Source: Rostratula benghalensis (taxonomy: Eukaryota > Chordata > Aves > Charadriiformes > Rostratulidae). From it: a stretch of 64,000 bases of DNA. A model generated the notes under the pieces. That model made no database searches, was not told where the DNA came from, and saw only the letters and a program-made list of their open reading frames with translations. The position numbers and the translations under genes were made by a program. How positions within the stretch are numbered: the stretch's first letter is position 1; each line of letters starts with the position of its first letter. The stretch lies in the NCBI GenBank assembly GCA_013399305.1, contig VXAI01000087.1, forward strand, positions 2,322,285 to 2,386,284, in the 5' to 3' direction. This document shows, one piece after another, positions 13,510 to 25,239 of this stretch.

Positions 13510-15642
13510 AAACTTGACTATATTTCTACTAACTCTCCTCAAAATCTTGCTTTTATCTTATAAATGTGAACATACTGACTTTGTGGGTGTGCAACCTTTG
13601 CAACCTTCTAGGGCAATATTAAGGTCTTCACAGGCATCCCTTTTTAAAAACTATTCACCAGAATTGAAAAGAATGATGTCTGATAGATTTCTGCTCTTGC
13701 TTGAACCCAGCTCAAAGAGATGACTTCCCAGATACTCCCGAGGAGTGACTTTGACCTTTGAATGGTCCCAGACCAAATGTCATTTACTCAGTCACTATCC
13801 ATTTCTGTGGGATACCTTCCCTGAGGCTCTCTGATATGTGACACAACTCAGACCCTGTGCTGTGCTGTCATTATGTATACTTTTGCTATGGTAAAAATAA
13901 ACAATTTCAGGAAAACACATTAAACAACTGTAACTTTTTTTAAACCCTAACAATCAGGAAGACTTTTCATTTAAACAGAAAATTAAATTCAAAAATTCCT
14001 GTGAAGATTAGCTGAAATTTATTTCTGCCACATTAGTATTTTTGCATCCCAATAGGAATTCCTGCTTAAACTTTATGAATACAACACTAAATATTTTTTT
14101 TCAAGTCACTTGGACTCAGGATCTTTATTTCAAGATAGCAGTTTAGATAATTTTTAGTTTAGATTATTTTATTTCAGTTAGCTGGTTATATTTTGTAGTA
14201 CACAACTTTGAATTTGAGCAGCCAGCTGGATGAAGTGTCTATATCTGGGGTGATCTTCAAAGTGCTATTGTTAAGAAAAAAAATCCAAACTAATTTTTAT
14301 TAGGAAATAAAATAGAAATGAATGCTGAACAGACTGCATATTTAATTATATTCAATGAAAATAAAAAGGTATTGCCACTGAGATCACAAGAGCAATCTAC
14401 ATACTATGTTGAAGTACTATTAAATATATCCTTTGTTTATGTACTTTCTGGAGCTCCAAAAAGTAAATTTTTAGGTGAGCTGACATGGAGAATCTGACAT
14501 TTTATTCTGAACAGGAAAAAAAAAAATAACTTAAGTAACAATGACAATTGAAAAAGAAAAATGACAAACAGTTGTTATGCAAGGAAGAGGTGATAGCCTA
14601 CCTAAATAATTTGCAAAAATTACCAATATAAATATCAGTCTGCACTTGAATATACTCTGCTTTTATCTTGCAGTATGTGCGATTTTGTGGGAAAGATGTG
14701 TTGATTTACAGAAAACAGATAGAGACTAGCTAACTGTTGTATTTCAGCATAATATTGTCATACAATTTTGCAAGGAATAGAGAATACTGGGTCTCAGTCC
14801 CTGTGAAACTTTTGTCAGTGGAATGAAATAGCTTAATTGTGAAAAATAAATAAAAATATCAAATTTAAAAAGCCTTTAGTATAGCAAATTAATGAAAACC
14901 TGAATGTCTAAACAGTTAGTGTGGCTTAGCCACAAAAGGAACCTCATCCTTTGTCCGTGAAAACTGCATGCATTCCAAACCTGTTCTGTTTGCACAAAAT
15001 CTGTGTAATGGAGGTAATAAATGTTTCTGCTTGTACCTTAGTAACCTACATGAGCAGGAAAAATATGACACTATTGTAATTGTTGCATGCAACTACAAAG
15101 CCTTTTCCTAATGATTGGGATGTAATTCAAGGTTATATGTTGCTGGTATTTCACATTAATTTAAATAAATTCACTGCTTTTCTTTAATTTTCTCCATCAT
15201 AGAACACTAAGGACTATGACTTGAAAAAAAATAAATTTACTCTCATTGAGTTTCCTAGTTCTATTTTATTATAAGAAGGATGAAAAAAAAAATACTTGTC
15301 TGTGAAAAATGATAAAGACCTTATGACACTGTACTGAGAACTCCTTTCTGTTTTGATCTTTTTGATTACTTCCTTCACAAGTTTTCATTTAGTCACCCAC
15401 TTGTGTCCTTAATCCTCAAGGTCCCCTTTAGGAAGCATAATTTTCTGTCTTTTCAGTGAGCAGTAACAGCAACTATTATTGGTATTTTTTGTTACATGCT
15501 GAGTTTTATGGCAGGAAGTCAGAAATTCTCCGTAACTTTCTCTGTTGGCTCAATTGACAAAAGTTTTACTGCTGAAGCTGACACTAATGTAAATAGTTAG
15601 GTTTCTGTAGTGCAGAAATGTAGTTATAAGGTTACTAACATC

Positions 15643-15670
15643 TTCTTTTCTTTTCTTTTCTTTTTTCTTC
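15643..15670. repeat. (TTTTC)n microsatellite
   Basis: Several copies of TTTTC in a row, running into a longer T run at the end. Confidence 0.85.
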
Positions 15671-16388
15671 CCAACCTAAAAAAAAAAATAAAATTATCTT
15701 CCTCAATATATCTAGCTGGCAAAAAGAAAAATAAATTAAATGTCTGTGTCTTGGTAAAAAAACTAATTTAAAAAGTAAATTTAAAAATAAAATTAAAAAA
15801 AATTAAAATCCCATACTATAGTAAATGAGATAGCCTTTTGCACACAGAAAATCTCTCCTGTAGCAATTTAATTTGTCAGTGTAAAAGCAAAATAAAAAAA
15901 ATAATAAAATAGCAAGATACAAGCATTTTAAAACAGCTTTAAGGAAAAGTAATTCTCTTTTCTGAAAGCTCTTCTTTAGAAGCTTACTGCACATTAAGAA
16001 TCCAAAACACAGATTAAAAACAAGTCCTGTGAAACATGGCCTCATACCAGAGTTCATGAAAAAAAAATTATACAAAAATCTCTTTATAAATACCCGCATT
16101 CTAGCTACTTTTTCTTCTGGTTGCATTCAACTCAGTTCCCATTCTAGTGCCCTGTTTAATTCGATTATGTGGAGGTTTGTTTGCTTGACGGACATAATAG
16201 TCAATTAATGCTAACACATGCTAAATCCTGTAACATCTTCTACTTGGATATCCAAGCGAAAGTACCTTTGGTAGTGTCAGCAGTTCACATTCTAAATTTA
16301 GACAAAATAATTATCTGAAGAAAGATAGGGGGTTTTATGCATATCAGCAGCCATTCATACAGTGGGATCTGCTATGGTCCGTTGTGTT

Positions 16389-16406
16389 TGTAATCCATGG
16401 ATTACA
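16389..16406. repeat. 18-bp perfect palindrome with two TAATCC cores
   Basis: TGTAATCCATGGATTACA equals its own reverse complement. It contains TAATCC on each strand, the core bound by K50-type homeodomain proteins (the OTX, CRX, PITX and GSC group). Whether it is bound in the genome cannot be judged from sequence; a palindrome of this size can also arise by chance. Confidence 0.8.
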
Positions 16407-19400
16407 CTCTGAGAACACATTGACACCGGCAACAGTAACAGCTCCATTACAGCCCATCATCCCAACTAACCAGGGATTTCAGAACATTCTCCTCTGCATT
16501 TCTGTGAGCTTCTCTTGCATCTTCCTTTTTAGGGTTATTTGTAAATAAAATACAAATGAAGTAGAGAAGACACAAAATGGTCCTAAATGATAGAGTGTTA
16601 TAGATGTTAGATTGTAGAGAACAAAAAGGAAGAGCATCAAATGTATTTCCCTGCTCTACTTACAACATTTAAGGTTCCAGTTATAAATCATCTGCCACCT
16701 CACCCTGGTCTGAGGCTGATAAAACCACTCTATTAAAAGAAAATAAATTGAAATTTCAAGGGGCTGAGTGATCTTTTTAATAGAAAAATCAGCGACAACA
16801 ACAAAAAAGTAGTTCTTAATCAAGTCAAATCTATTAATGAGAATTTGTTGGGTTTTTTTAAAGATGGCAGTCATCATTTTCATTACTGTAATATACATAT
16901 AATAGGTTCATTTACATAAAACTAGTGATATCTGACTACACCTACTAGTTGTATATTATTTTTCCCTAGTGCAGAATAGCTGTTTTTTGAAAAATCCTAC
17001 ACTTCATCCTGATGCTTACAAGTATCAAGATGGTCATCTGTTCCTAAACTTCTTACATATAAATCAAATAAGTAATACAGTTGTTATTTATTAATAGTGA
17101 TTTTTCTTTTTTCTTGGCACTAGATGATTTTGGAGTCTTTTATAACTACCTGTGAACAGCCTGAACAATGGCTTTGCGAGGGGCACCGTGTTCTGCAACA
17201 GTGACTGATGGAATACCCCACATTTGTCAGCTTCTGACTGAATATATCGATGCAAAACCAGCATAGGACCCTAACAAGTCATAAAGCTTGATGCCATGTC
17301 CAAACCCCTGGTACCCATAATAACCCTGAAATTGTCTAAGAGAAAGGCAAATTTCTGAGTTAGTGTGCAATGCAAAATACTAATTTCTATCTTATTACCC
17401 ACCTCTAGAGGAATGACAATATGGTATACAAAGAATTAGTATTTAAGTATTAGGGTTTTTACAATTTATAACTCAAAAAGATAGTTTGAGTGTTTGATTT
17501 TGCTACAGTTAGAAACCTATCCATAGTTCCCTAAAATTTCAGATATTTAGAATTTTTTTTTAATGTAAAGAAATATCCCTTGATAAAAGGGTGGTGCAAA
17601 TTCTAACATCACTTGTTTGAGAAAACTTCATCTAATGTTTTGGAGCCCTACTATACTCAACTAAATATCTGTGTTGTGTCTCATCATTAAAATCAAACAC
17701 TGCTATTGCTACTTGCTCATTAGAAGATTGCCAAATTCAGGCTATCAAACTGATTATCGAAATTCCCGTGCACAAACTTAATTTGCATGAATATTGACAA
17801 TGTTTTTTTCTTGCAGATTTTTTTTTTCTGTAGCAAATTTAATCCAAATATACATATAAACACAATGAAAGTATTTGTATGTATCTTAAAAACTGTTTGT
17901 CATCTTTATTAAACAAAATATTTCCTCTATTTACTCTGTTCCAATAATTAAAGAACAAGTGGTGACTTCAGTTATTCCATTGCTAACAGCTGTCTTTCCA
18001 TGTATTTTGAATGGCTCTGGAATATATATTTCTTTACTTCAGCCTTAGTTTCTTCTAAAATGTGAAAAAAAAATGCTTTAGAGGTCATACCTATGTATCC
18101 AGTCAGGTATAATTTTGTAAACTAAGTACTGGAGATTGATTGTAGTCACAGTGAAGCCAAGTTGGAGGACAAAATATTGAAGTATTAGCCTAGAGGTATT
18201 TTTTAGTTGGGGTTTTATTTTTGTCTAGTTGTACAGCTGAACTATATTTGTAATCATTTTGTCCCAAGTGTGTTTGGGGATATGTTAAGCTATTTTTCCT
18301 ACTGGAAAAAAATACATGACCTCTGAAATTCTGATGCTTTCTCACTAAAACTCGTAGATCACAGATTTCAAAGCATTCATGTAATATGCAGTTAATTTGG
18401 AACTGAAAGACCTTAGTGATTCAATATATTATTTTCCATCCTCAAGCTTTTCAGGTATAATAGATTCCTCACCTGTGAATCAGCATGTGCTTAAATTTGT
18501 TGTCTTTAAATCCTCTGGCAATACTTGACAATACACGCAATACTTTCTAAATAATTGTGTGTGTTCTTTGTTGTAAAGGAAAAGCAAGATTGTAAATAGC
18601 TCAGTAAATGGGCATAGAGTAGAAAGATATTCATGATAAAACCAACAGAAGTGGAAAGAAGACATATATTACTATGAGATCCTTCTAAATACCAAATAAC
18701 TTTTGCCCATACTGAGTGTATTACCTCTAAATTTTATGTTGTGTCAGTGCAATAAGGTAGAGATGCCTTTAGTGCACTAGCATCCCTCTTCATTGCTTCA
18801 AATTTTTGATAACAAATTTTATCTTTCCATAATGAAGATCATTGAATCCTTTTAATAAAGGTGTAATTTTAGCAGGTTTTACCAGTAAATACTGTAAGGA
18901 TTCCATATGCATAGAATGAGCTACTATTCCTGACTGAGGTCCACAGTGTGCGATACACATCAGATTCTATTGTTCCTACATGAAAGAAAATAATTTTTTT
19001 ATCTTCAAGAAACACAGTCTTGAAGGGTTAGGGGTAATACAGATACTATAATACTCATAAAAATGAAAAACCCTTACAAACTATACATATCATATTTTCT
19101 TTTTATTATAATTTTGTGATCAGTTGACATTCTAATTCTGTTTATTGATCTGCAAAGTTGTACTGCCTGCTCAAAAGAAATATTTTAGAAAAATTACCTT
19201 GGCTGATGGTTATATCTCTCTGCCTGCTAAAGACAAAAACCTTTGCTGTTTTTCTGAATCGGTAAAATTTTCTTTTACAATACATAAACACATTTATAGT
19301 CTCTTTTAACCTTTTAGACTCCCAATTTCCTTACCAATTAAAAATTGGAAAGATCCTAGGATTAGCCTCGATTAAGTTACAAAGCATGTCTGTATATTTT

Positions 19401-19739
19401 TCTACCACTCAGGGATCATATATATAAAGTGGATATATATATTTATATATTAAAATGCATATAAATTGCACATATATGTATAAAGTATTGTATTTATCAA
19501 TTACTAGATCCATTTAAAAAAACATGCCCAGAATATGAAATTAATATGTTCATCAGTTTTATGGAACTAAGCCCAAGCTGAAAGGCAGCACTCTCTGCTT
19601 TTAACTCACTTCATACTCTGTTCTTTAAGTAACCATTGTCCCTTGGAAGAAAATCATGCAAGGTTTCTACTGGGGAAAAAAAATAAAAAGAATTTCTGAT
19701 TTCTGACACACATGATAAAATCTTTAAATGTCCTAATAG
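16407..19739. other. AT-rich non-coding stretch
   Basis: No gene or transposon recognised. An A/T-only alternating region lies at about 19420-19490, with several short TATATA runs. Confidence 0.55.
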
Positions 19740-20742
19740 AAAAGGACTTGGAAAAGATTTTACAAAGGCTTAAATGGCAAAAAAAAGACTAGGGAAAATG
19801 CAAGCCTGCTGCTGAACAGGGCAGGGGAACTGCTAATAAATTATATAGAAAAAGCCAAGGATCTCAATGCTTTGTTTGCCTCAGTCTTTACCTGCCTTTC
19901 AGGTACCTCAGGCCCCTGAGACCAGAGAAAAAATCTGGGCTTAAGAAGACCTTTCCTTGATGAAGGATGGCCAAGTAGGGACTTCTTCAACAAACTGGAT
20001 ATACAAAAGTCCATGGAAGCCTGATGGGCTGCACTCATGACTGCTGAGCAAGGTGGCTGATGTTATTGTGAGGCCACTCAGTTAACTTTGAGCAGCCATG
20101 GCAAATCAGAGAGGCTCAAAAGACTGGAAGAAAACAAATGTCACTGCCATCTTCAACTACAGCAAAAGGAAGGATTGGAAGAACTACAGGCTGGTTAGAG
20201 TCTCTTTGGGAAGCTGATGGAGAAAATACCACAGAAAAGCATTTCCAAATACATAAAGTACAAAAAACTGATCAGGAGTAGCCAGCATGGATTTGCAAAG
20301 GGGAAATCAAGTTTAAGTAACCTGAGAGCCTTCTACAATGGTGTGATGACCTTGGTGGATGAGGGAAGAGCAGTCATGTTGATCATCTTGCCATAACATA
20401 CTCAGAGACAGGATGACAAAGTACAAGTGTACAGTCAGTTGGAAAGAAAACCAGCTGAACTGCTGGGCTCCGAGTGTAAAGATCAATGGCATAAGCTCCA
20501 GTCAGAAGCCAGTCACTGGAGCCCAGGCATGAATACTTGTGCCAATATTGTTTAACATCTCCATTCATGACCTGTTTGTTGTGACAGTATACACCCTCAG
20601 CAAGTTCACAGGTGTTGTAAAACTGGAAAGTCTGGTCGATGTGAGGCAATTCACAGGAAATTTGACAGACTGGAGAACTGGGTTGGCAGGGAGAGATCAC
20701 TCAGCAATTGTCATCACTGAAAACAGACCTGACTAGGGATTA
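19740..20742 (+). mobile_element. CR1 LINE, reverse transcriptase region, degraded (5' part)
   Basis: This is a sense-strand piece of CR1 ORF2. In avian CR1, ORF2 encodes an AP-type endonuclease followed by a reverse transcriptase. The DNA follows the CR1 order: the linker before the RT ('gccaaggatctcaatgcttt'), the palm/finger segment ('actggaagaaaacaaatgtc', 'atcaggagtagccagcatgg'), and the PILFNI segment at about 20541-20560. The catalytic parts are lost. The motif A segment (usually YLDFSKAFDTV) is deleted near 20375-20395, and the usual FADD of motif C reads FTGV at 20605-20616. It is therefore a dead copy with several small deletions. Open frames called on either strand here (20383-20700 -, 20539-20736 +, 19841-20038 -) are fragments or shadows of it. 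Confidence 0.88.
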
Positions 20743-20995
20743 TTACCAATCTAAATTAGAGACAAATAAAATCAAATCTTAAAACACCTTCCCCCACCTC
20801 TTCCTTCTTCCAGGATCAACTTTACTGCCAAATTCTTTATCCAAGAGTCAATGCAACTGTCACTGATGGGCTTGGCCTTGGCCTGCAGCAAGTTGTTTTG
20901 AAGCTGGCTGACATTGACTCTACTGGACATAGCGGAATCTTCTAGCAGCTTCTCACAGAAAACATCCTTGTAGCTCCTCTAATACAAAAATTTTG
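20743..20995. mobile_element. Non-CR1 repeat-like block inside the CR1, possible LTR remnant
   Basis: Between the two CR1 parts lies about 250 bp that does not fit the CR1 consensus. It begins with an A-rich stretch including AATAAAATC, continues with 'cttcccccacctcttccttc', and then 'ctagcagcttctcacagaaa'. I have the impression of a bird-wide interspersed repeat, possibly an endogenous-retrovirus LTR fragment, but cannot name it. I see no clean TG...CA ends or target-site duplication. The edges are approximate, and the first part could still be diverged CR1. Confidence 0.4.
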
Positions 20996-21535
20996 CCATT
21001 CAAACTCAATGCATCTTCTCAGCCCTAGTGAGGTGACACCTGGAGTACTATGTCTGGTTATGGATTCTCTAATACAAGAAAGATATAGACTGAATGCAGT
21101 GAATCCAGTGAAGGGCCACAAAGGTGATTAATGGACTGGAGGATTTGATATATGAGGAATGACTGAGAGAGCCGGAACTGTTAACTTTGGAGAAGAGAAG
21201 GTTCAAGAAGACTTTATCAATGTGTATTAATGTCTGATAAGAAGAAATGAAGAAGAGAATTTCTCTATACTGGCCAATGACAAGACAAGAGGTAATGGAC
21301 ACAAATACAAACTCATTAAAATCCATCTGAAAAGAAGAAAACACTTTTTTCCTCTGAGAGTGATTGCACGCTGTCACAGATTTTCCAGAGAGTTTGTGAA
21401 GTCTTCATCTGTGGAGATACTCAAAATGTGACAGGACATGAACTGGGCCACATGCTGTAGCTGACCCTGCTTTTAGCAGGGGGATTGGACTAGATCATTT
21501 GTAAAGGTTCCTACCAACACAAAAGATACCATAGT
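20996..21535 (+). mobile_element. CR1 LINE, ORF2 C-terminus and 3' end (continuation)
   Basis: CR1 resumes with the segment after the RT core ('aggtgacacctggagtacta', then 'gggccacaaaggtgattaat') and continues to the 3' untranslated region ('gtagctgaccctgcttttag', 'gggattggactagatcattt'). It ends near 21535 with no clear 8-bp tail repeat left. Same orientation and correct order relative to 19740-20742, so both are best read as one old insertion of about 1.5 kb of CR1, 5'-truncated in the usual LINE manner. No intact frame. Confidence 0.85.
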
Positions 21536-24500
21536 TTTGTTGTTTATGGAATGATCTGTGGTTATAATCATTAGTGCAATACAATAGGAGTGGATCTAAG
21601 AAAACAACATAATTGGTCATGGCGACCACATATATCAGGGCTGGGGCCTGCCCTAATTCTAGTTTGATTCCACAATAGAATCCAATAAATGGCTAAAGAA
21701 TACCAATCTCTTGAAGTTCTTGATCACTCCATTTCTTTTGACCAAAGAGGGATTTATTTCCTGTGGTCCAAAACCATTGCGTGACACAAATCAATGATCA
21801 GTAGCCACAAATGACTAAGTGATTTGCTTCAGACGAGTTTTTCTGACCAGAAATAAAATACCAGTGCTGATTCACATGGTAGAGCACTGATAGTTACTCA
21901 TTGTCCTACTATTAATAATTTAGACTGTCATCAGATGAAGGAGGTGTGAATACAACACGTATGAAATTTGGGATAAGTACAGCTGGTGTGTGTAGGGCAG
22001 CATAAATGAACAGGTCTCAACAGTTCAGGTTTTGCTTTAGTAGAATATTTCATAAGCATCTGAAGTAATTCTTTTGCTTATCACAAGTTTATCTTTGCTA
22101 TTTAATAATTCAGAATGCCTGTGTCTTAACCATGCTATAAACCTGAAGACCCAAAGGGGACAGAACCTTCTCATATCTATTCTTTATCAGCAGACTTTGG
22201 GGCAAGATTGCTCAATATCACTAAGATTCTGAGGGCTGATATATCAGTAGGTTGTGATGAGGCTAGGAAATAAAATTAGTGGCATAGTATGATTTCCCTA
22301 AGTAGTTTGCAGTCTAAAGTCTCTTTCCTGCAAGCAACTCTACATATGAACAGGCATCAGATGTGGCCTATAGGATCAAAGTTTGCTAGTTGAAAAGGTA
22401 GAAACCACTAAGGAGCCTCATTAGCTAAACGTTATTAAAAAATTGATTTTATTCACCATTTTTTGTGGTCTTATACAATATTGAATATATCAATTAAGTT
22501 TATTTGTATTTAAAAGAAAGCACGACATTACAATCATTTTCACATGAGGATTGCCAAATACTTTCAGGAACCTTAAAGGTAAGGAGGTTGTTAGACAAAG
22601 TAAAGAGTAAAATTATTAAAAACTCGTACCTATACATTAGCTAAAAATGTTTTTACCTTAGTCAGATCACTGTGTTAGCTTCTATTAAATCTGAAGTGGT
22701 CTGTTCCCTTCTGTGTCAGGTGTGATAGATTTACACAGATAAAACTTTCCCCAGCCATTTCTTCAGTGACTACAAGAGATGATTTCAGAAAGAATCACTG
22801 TGTTTGTATTGGAAAGTAATTCATTTTCCATGCTATGGTCCCAGCAAGGGTTCTGATCTCCTGCAATGATGTATGATGTCTCTGTAATGTGGGCTACTAA
22901 GGGGAAAATACAAACCAGAAACTATCAGACCTTCCAAAACTATGTATCAGACTTTAGCTAGGGGAGAAGCTCATGTAGGGCTTAATCCCGCACACCAAAC
23001 TAGTGTAGACATAGGATGTTGGAAAAAGAAGACTTTGGCAGAAATCAATGCCAAATATAAGCCTTTGTTTTGATGTTTAAATTTAAGATGTGCTAAACAT
23101 CTTGAAAACAATTATTGGTGATTAGTTGAATCTGCTGGTTCCTGAAAGATGCAGATGGTACAGCACTAATGACAGTAATTACAGTTCAGATACTTTAAAT
23201 CCACTTGCAATGTACGCACTTTAAAAACTTTTATGAATAAGCGAGATTAAAAGTGTCTGTGCAAAAATAAAACTTCTCTGTCCTATATCCTGTTTAACAG
23301 AGAACTTAGCTGAATATCCTTTAGAAATTAGGCACATTAAATAAGAAGTAATGTGTTTGAGATGTGCATAGAATGGGCACATGTAAAGAGAATGGACTCC
23401 TCGGTACAGTTTTGGGTTTGCATGTGGTTTGTAATGACTATAAATACAGCATTGATGCAAGCAACTGAACTCTTTTGATTGTGATTTATAACAATGTAAA
23501 AATGCTCTCATCTGCTATTCTGGGAGTTGTTATTTGAAGTAACAATTCGAAAAACATCAGCAGTACGAATGTGAGGTGAATAAGGTTTCTGCAAAACCAT
23601 CACATTAAAGTGGAATGAATTACATCTCTTTTTTGGAAAGATTTCTTTCTCAAAGTGTTTTAATTCAGCCCGGGAGAAAAAAAAAAAGGCCTAAGCATTT
23701 ATGTTGAAACGTATCAGCGGTCAGATTTGGTCACAGAAAAAGTTGATGCAATCTTAATAATGATGCAAAGTCAAAATCAGCACTAATTGGATATACATAT
23801 GGTTAGTATCACAGATACACAGACAGAATTGTTGATTCAGTGCCCATTTTAGTTAGTGTGAAAGATCAAAAGAAGAATTTAGCCGGCTATATGGTATAGC
23901 ACAATATGACAATGAGGCACTAAGACAAGGAAAACATTTTATTAATTTCTGCCTAATAATATTCGGACGTTTCTTGGGGAAAGTACCAACAAAACCCAGA
24001 ACCAAGCTAGAAAGACAAAAATGTTTGCTAAGGACACCCTCGAAGGAAACTTCAGCTATAAACGTTAATAGTTTGAATTCATTAATAGAAATGTATTATA
24101 ACATATTTTATACATTATCTTATGTTTAAGGTCAGCATGCAGAAACTAGTAATTTAATCTAAACAATTGAAATATCAGTATTTCAAAGGCTGTTTCATAA
24201 AACTATGTGCATTTTCCGCTTAAAGTCTTAATTAAATCAGTATCAAAATATTCTATCAAAATAAGCCATTAAATGGTTTATATTCTTTACAGATTTTTAT
24301 TCTTTTACTACTGTGAACCATTGATTTGTCATCTGTGTGATTTTTTTTCGTGGAGATCTGTCCTCTCTAAGCGTTACAGAAAGTTTCAGGATGCCTGTGA
24401 CAATATAAATAGCAGTTCACTAAGTGTGGAGGAAGCTGTTTCACCTTGAACCTTCTGTTAGTCACTTCCCAGCTGGATGCCTCATGGGTGGTTTACCTTA

Positions 24501-24834
24501 CTGGTAATTTAGCCTCAGCAGAGAAGGTCTATTTTTCCTGCTGTACTTCAAGTTATGCTTTATCTCTGATCTTAGGCTGACTCATTAGTTACCTTTTTTC
24601 TCCGCAACAGATGGTTCTAAATTGTTGAACATATACAACTTAGCCCTTACATCATTTTGTGATAAAGCATAATTGTTCCCAGCACTGATAATAATATGGT
24701 GCTCTATGTCTACAAATGGGAAAATATTTCAAGCGTCTGTAGTGACTCTGGTTCAGTATTTGTGTGTGCAAAACCCCTTTTGCTCTCATCCAATTAATGC
24801 ATGCTCTGCTTTTTACTGAGGGAATGGGTGCTGT
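21536..24834. other. Non-coding stretch, nothing recognised
   Basis: Unique-looking AT-rich sequence. The open frame at 23221-23511 (-) has no recognisable features. Confidence 0.55.
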
Positions 24835-24908
24835 ATCCATTTCACACAAGGATTCACTGAGGTAAGGAGAACCCTAGTGACTTTCCTGAGGCCATGTAGT
24901 CACACAAA
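24835..24908 (-). mobile_element. MIR-like SINE fragment
   Basis: The plus strand reads in order 'tccatttcacacaaggattc', 'actgaggtaagg', 'tagtgactttcctgaggcca' and 'gtagtcacac'. This follows the antisense core of the ancient MIR SINE (plus-strand order: attttacagatgagg, actgaggc, gtgacttgcccaaggtcacac). The match is from memory and diverged. Being a tRNA-derived SINE of very old age, it would be inert. Confidence 0.45.
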
Positions 24909-25218
24909 AAAACATTGCTAGAAATAATTTTCCTTTTACTAGTCAGAATCTGTCCAAGTGCTTTGTAGGTACACCAAAGTGTGTGGGTGGGTGCATGTGT
25001 AAAGAGTTTCTGTGTGCAATTACATTTGCACTTCTTGTGAATTTGCATGACTTTTTTTCTTGCATTCCAGTTAAATGTAAACTGTGTGATATTTTAGATT
25101 TAGGAATGTTCTTCCTGCAATAGAAATGATCTAAAAAAACCCCCAACAAAACAAAAGGTCTATCTCAAAGTATATGTAATAAAATACACAGCCTTTTCTC
25201 CTCTGTGTGTTTTGAAGA

Positions 25219-25239
25219 GCAACAATATAATATTGTTGC
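25219..25239. repeat. Palindrome with 10-bp arms
   Basis: GCAACAATAT (25219-25228), one spacer base, then its exact reverse complement ATATTGTTGC (25230-25239). Each arm contains AACAAT, resembling a SOX-type site, but this is only a motif resemblance. Confidence 0.8.

Larger units (their letters stand above)
12348..16388. other. AT-rich non-coding stretch
   Basis: No gene or transposon recognised. It contains a 21-base poly-T (13489-13509) and a (TTTTC)n run (15643-15670). The two open frames at 13448-13723 (+) and 15803-16126 (-) are low-complexity, rich in F, L and K, and derive from T- and A-rich DNA. Confidence 0.55.

Noticed and set aside
20383..20736. Overlapping plus and minus frames as genes
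   Set aside because: The plus frame carries CR1 reverse transcriptase residues (PILFNI, TLSKF); the minus frame is its shadow.
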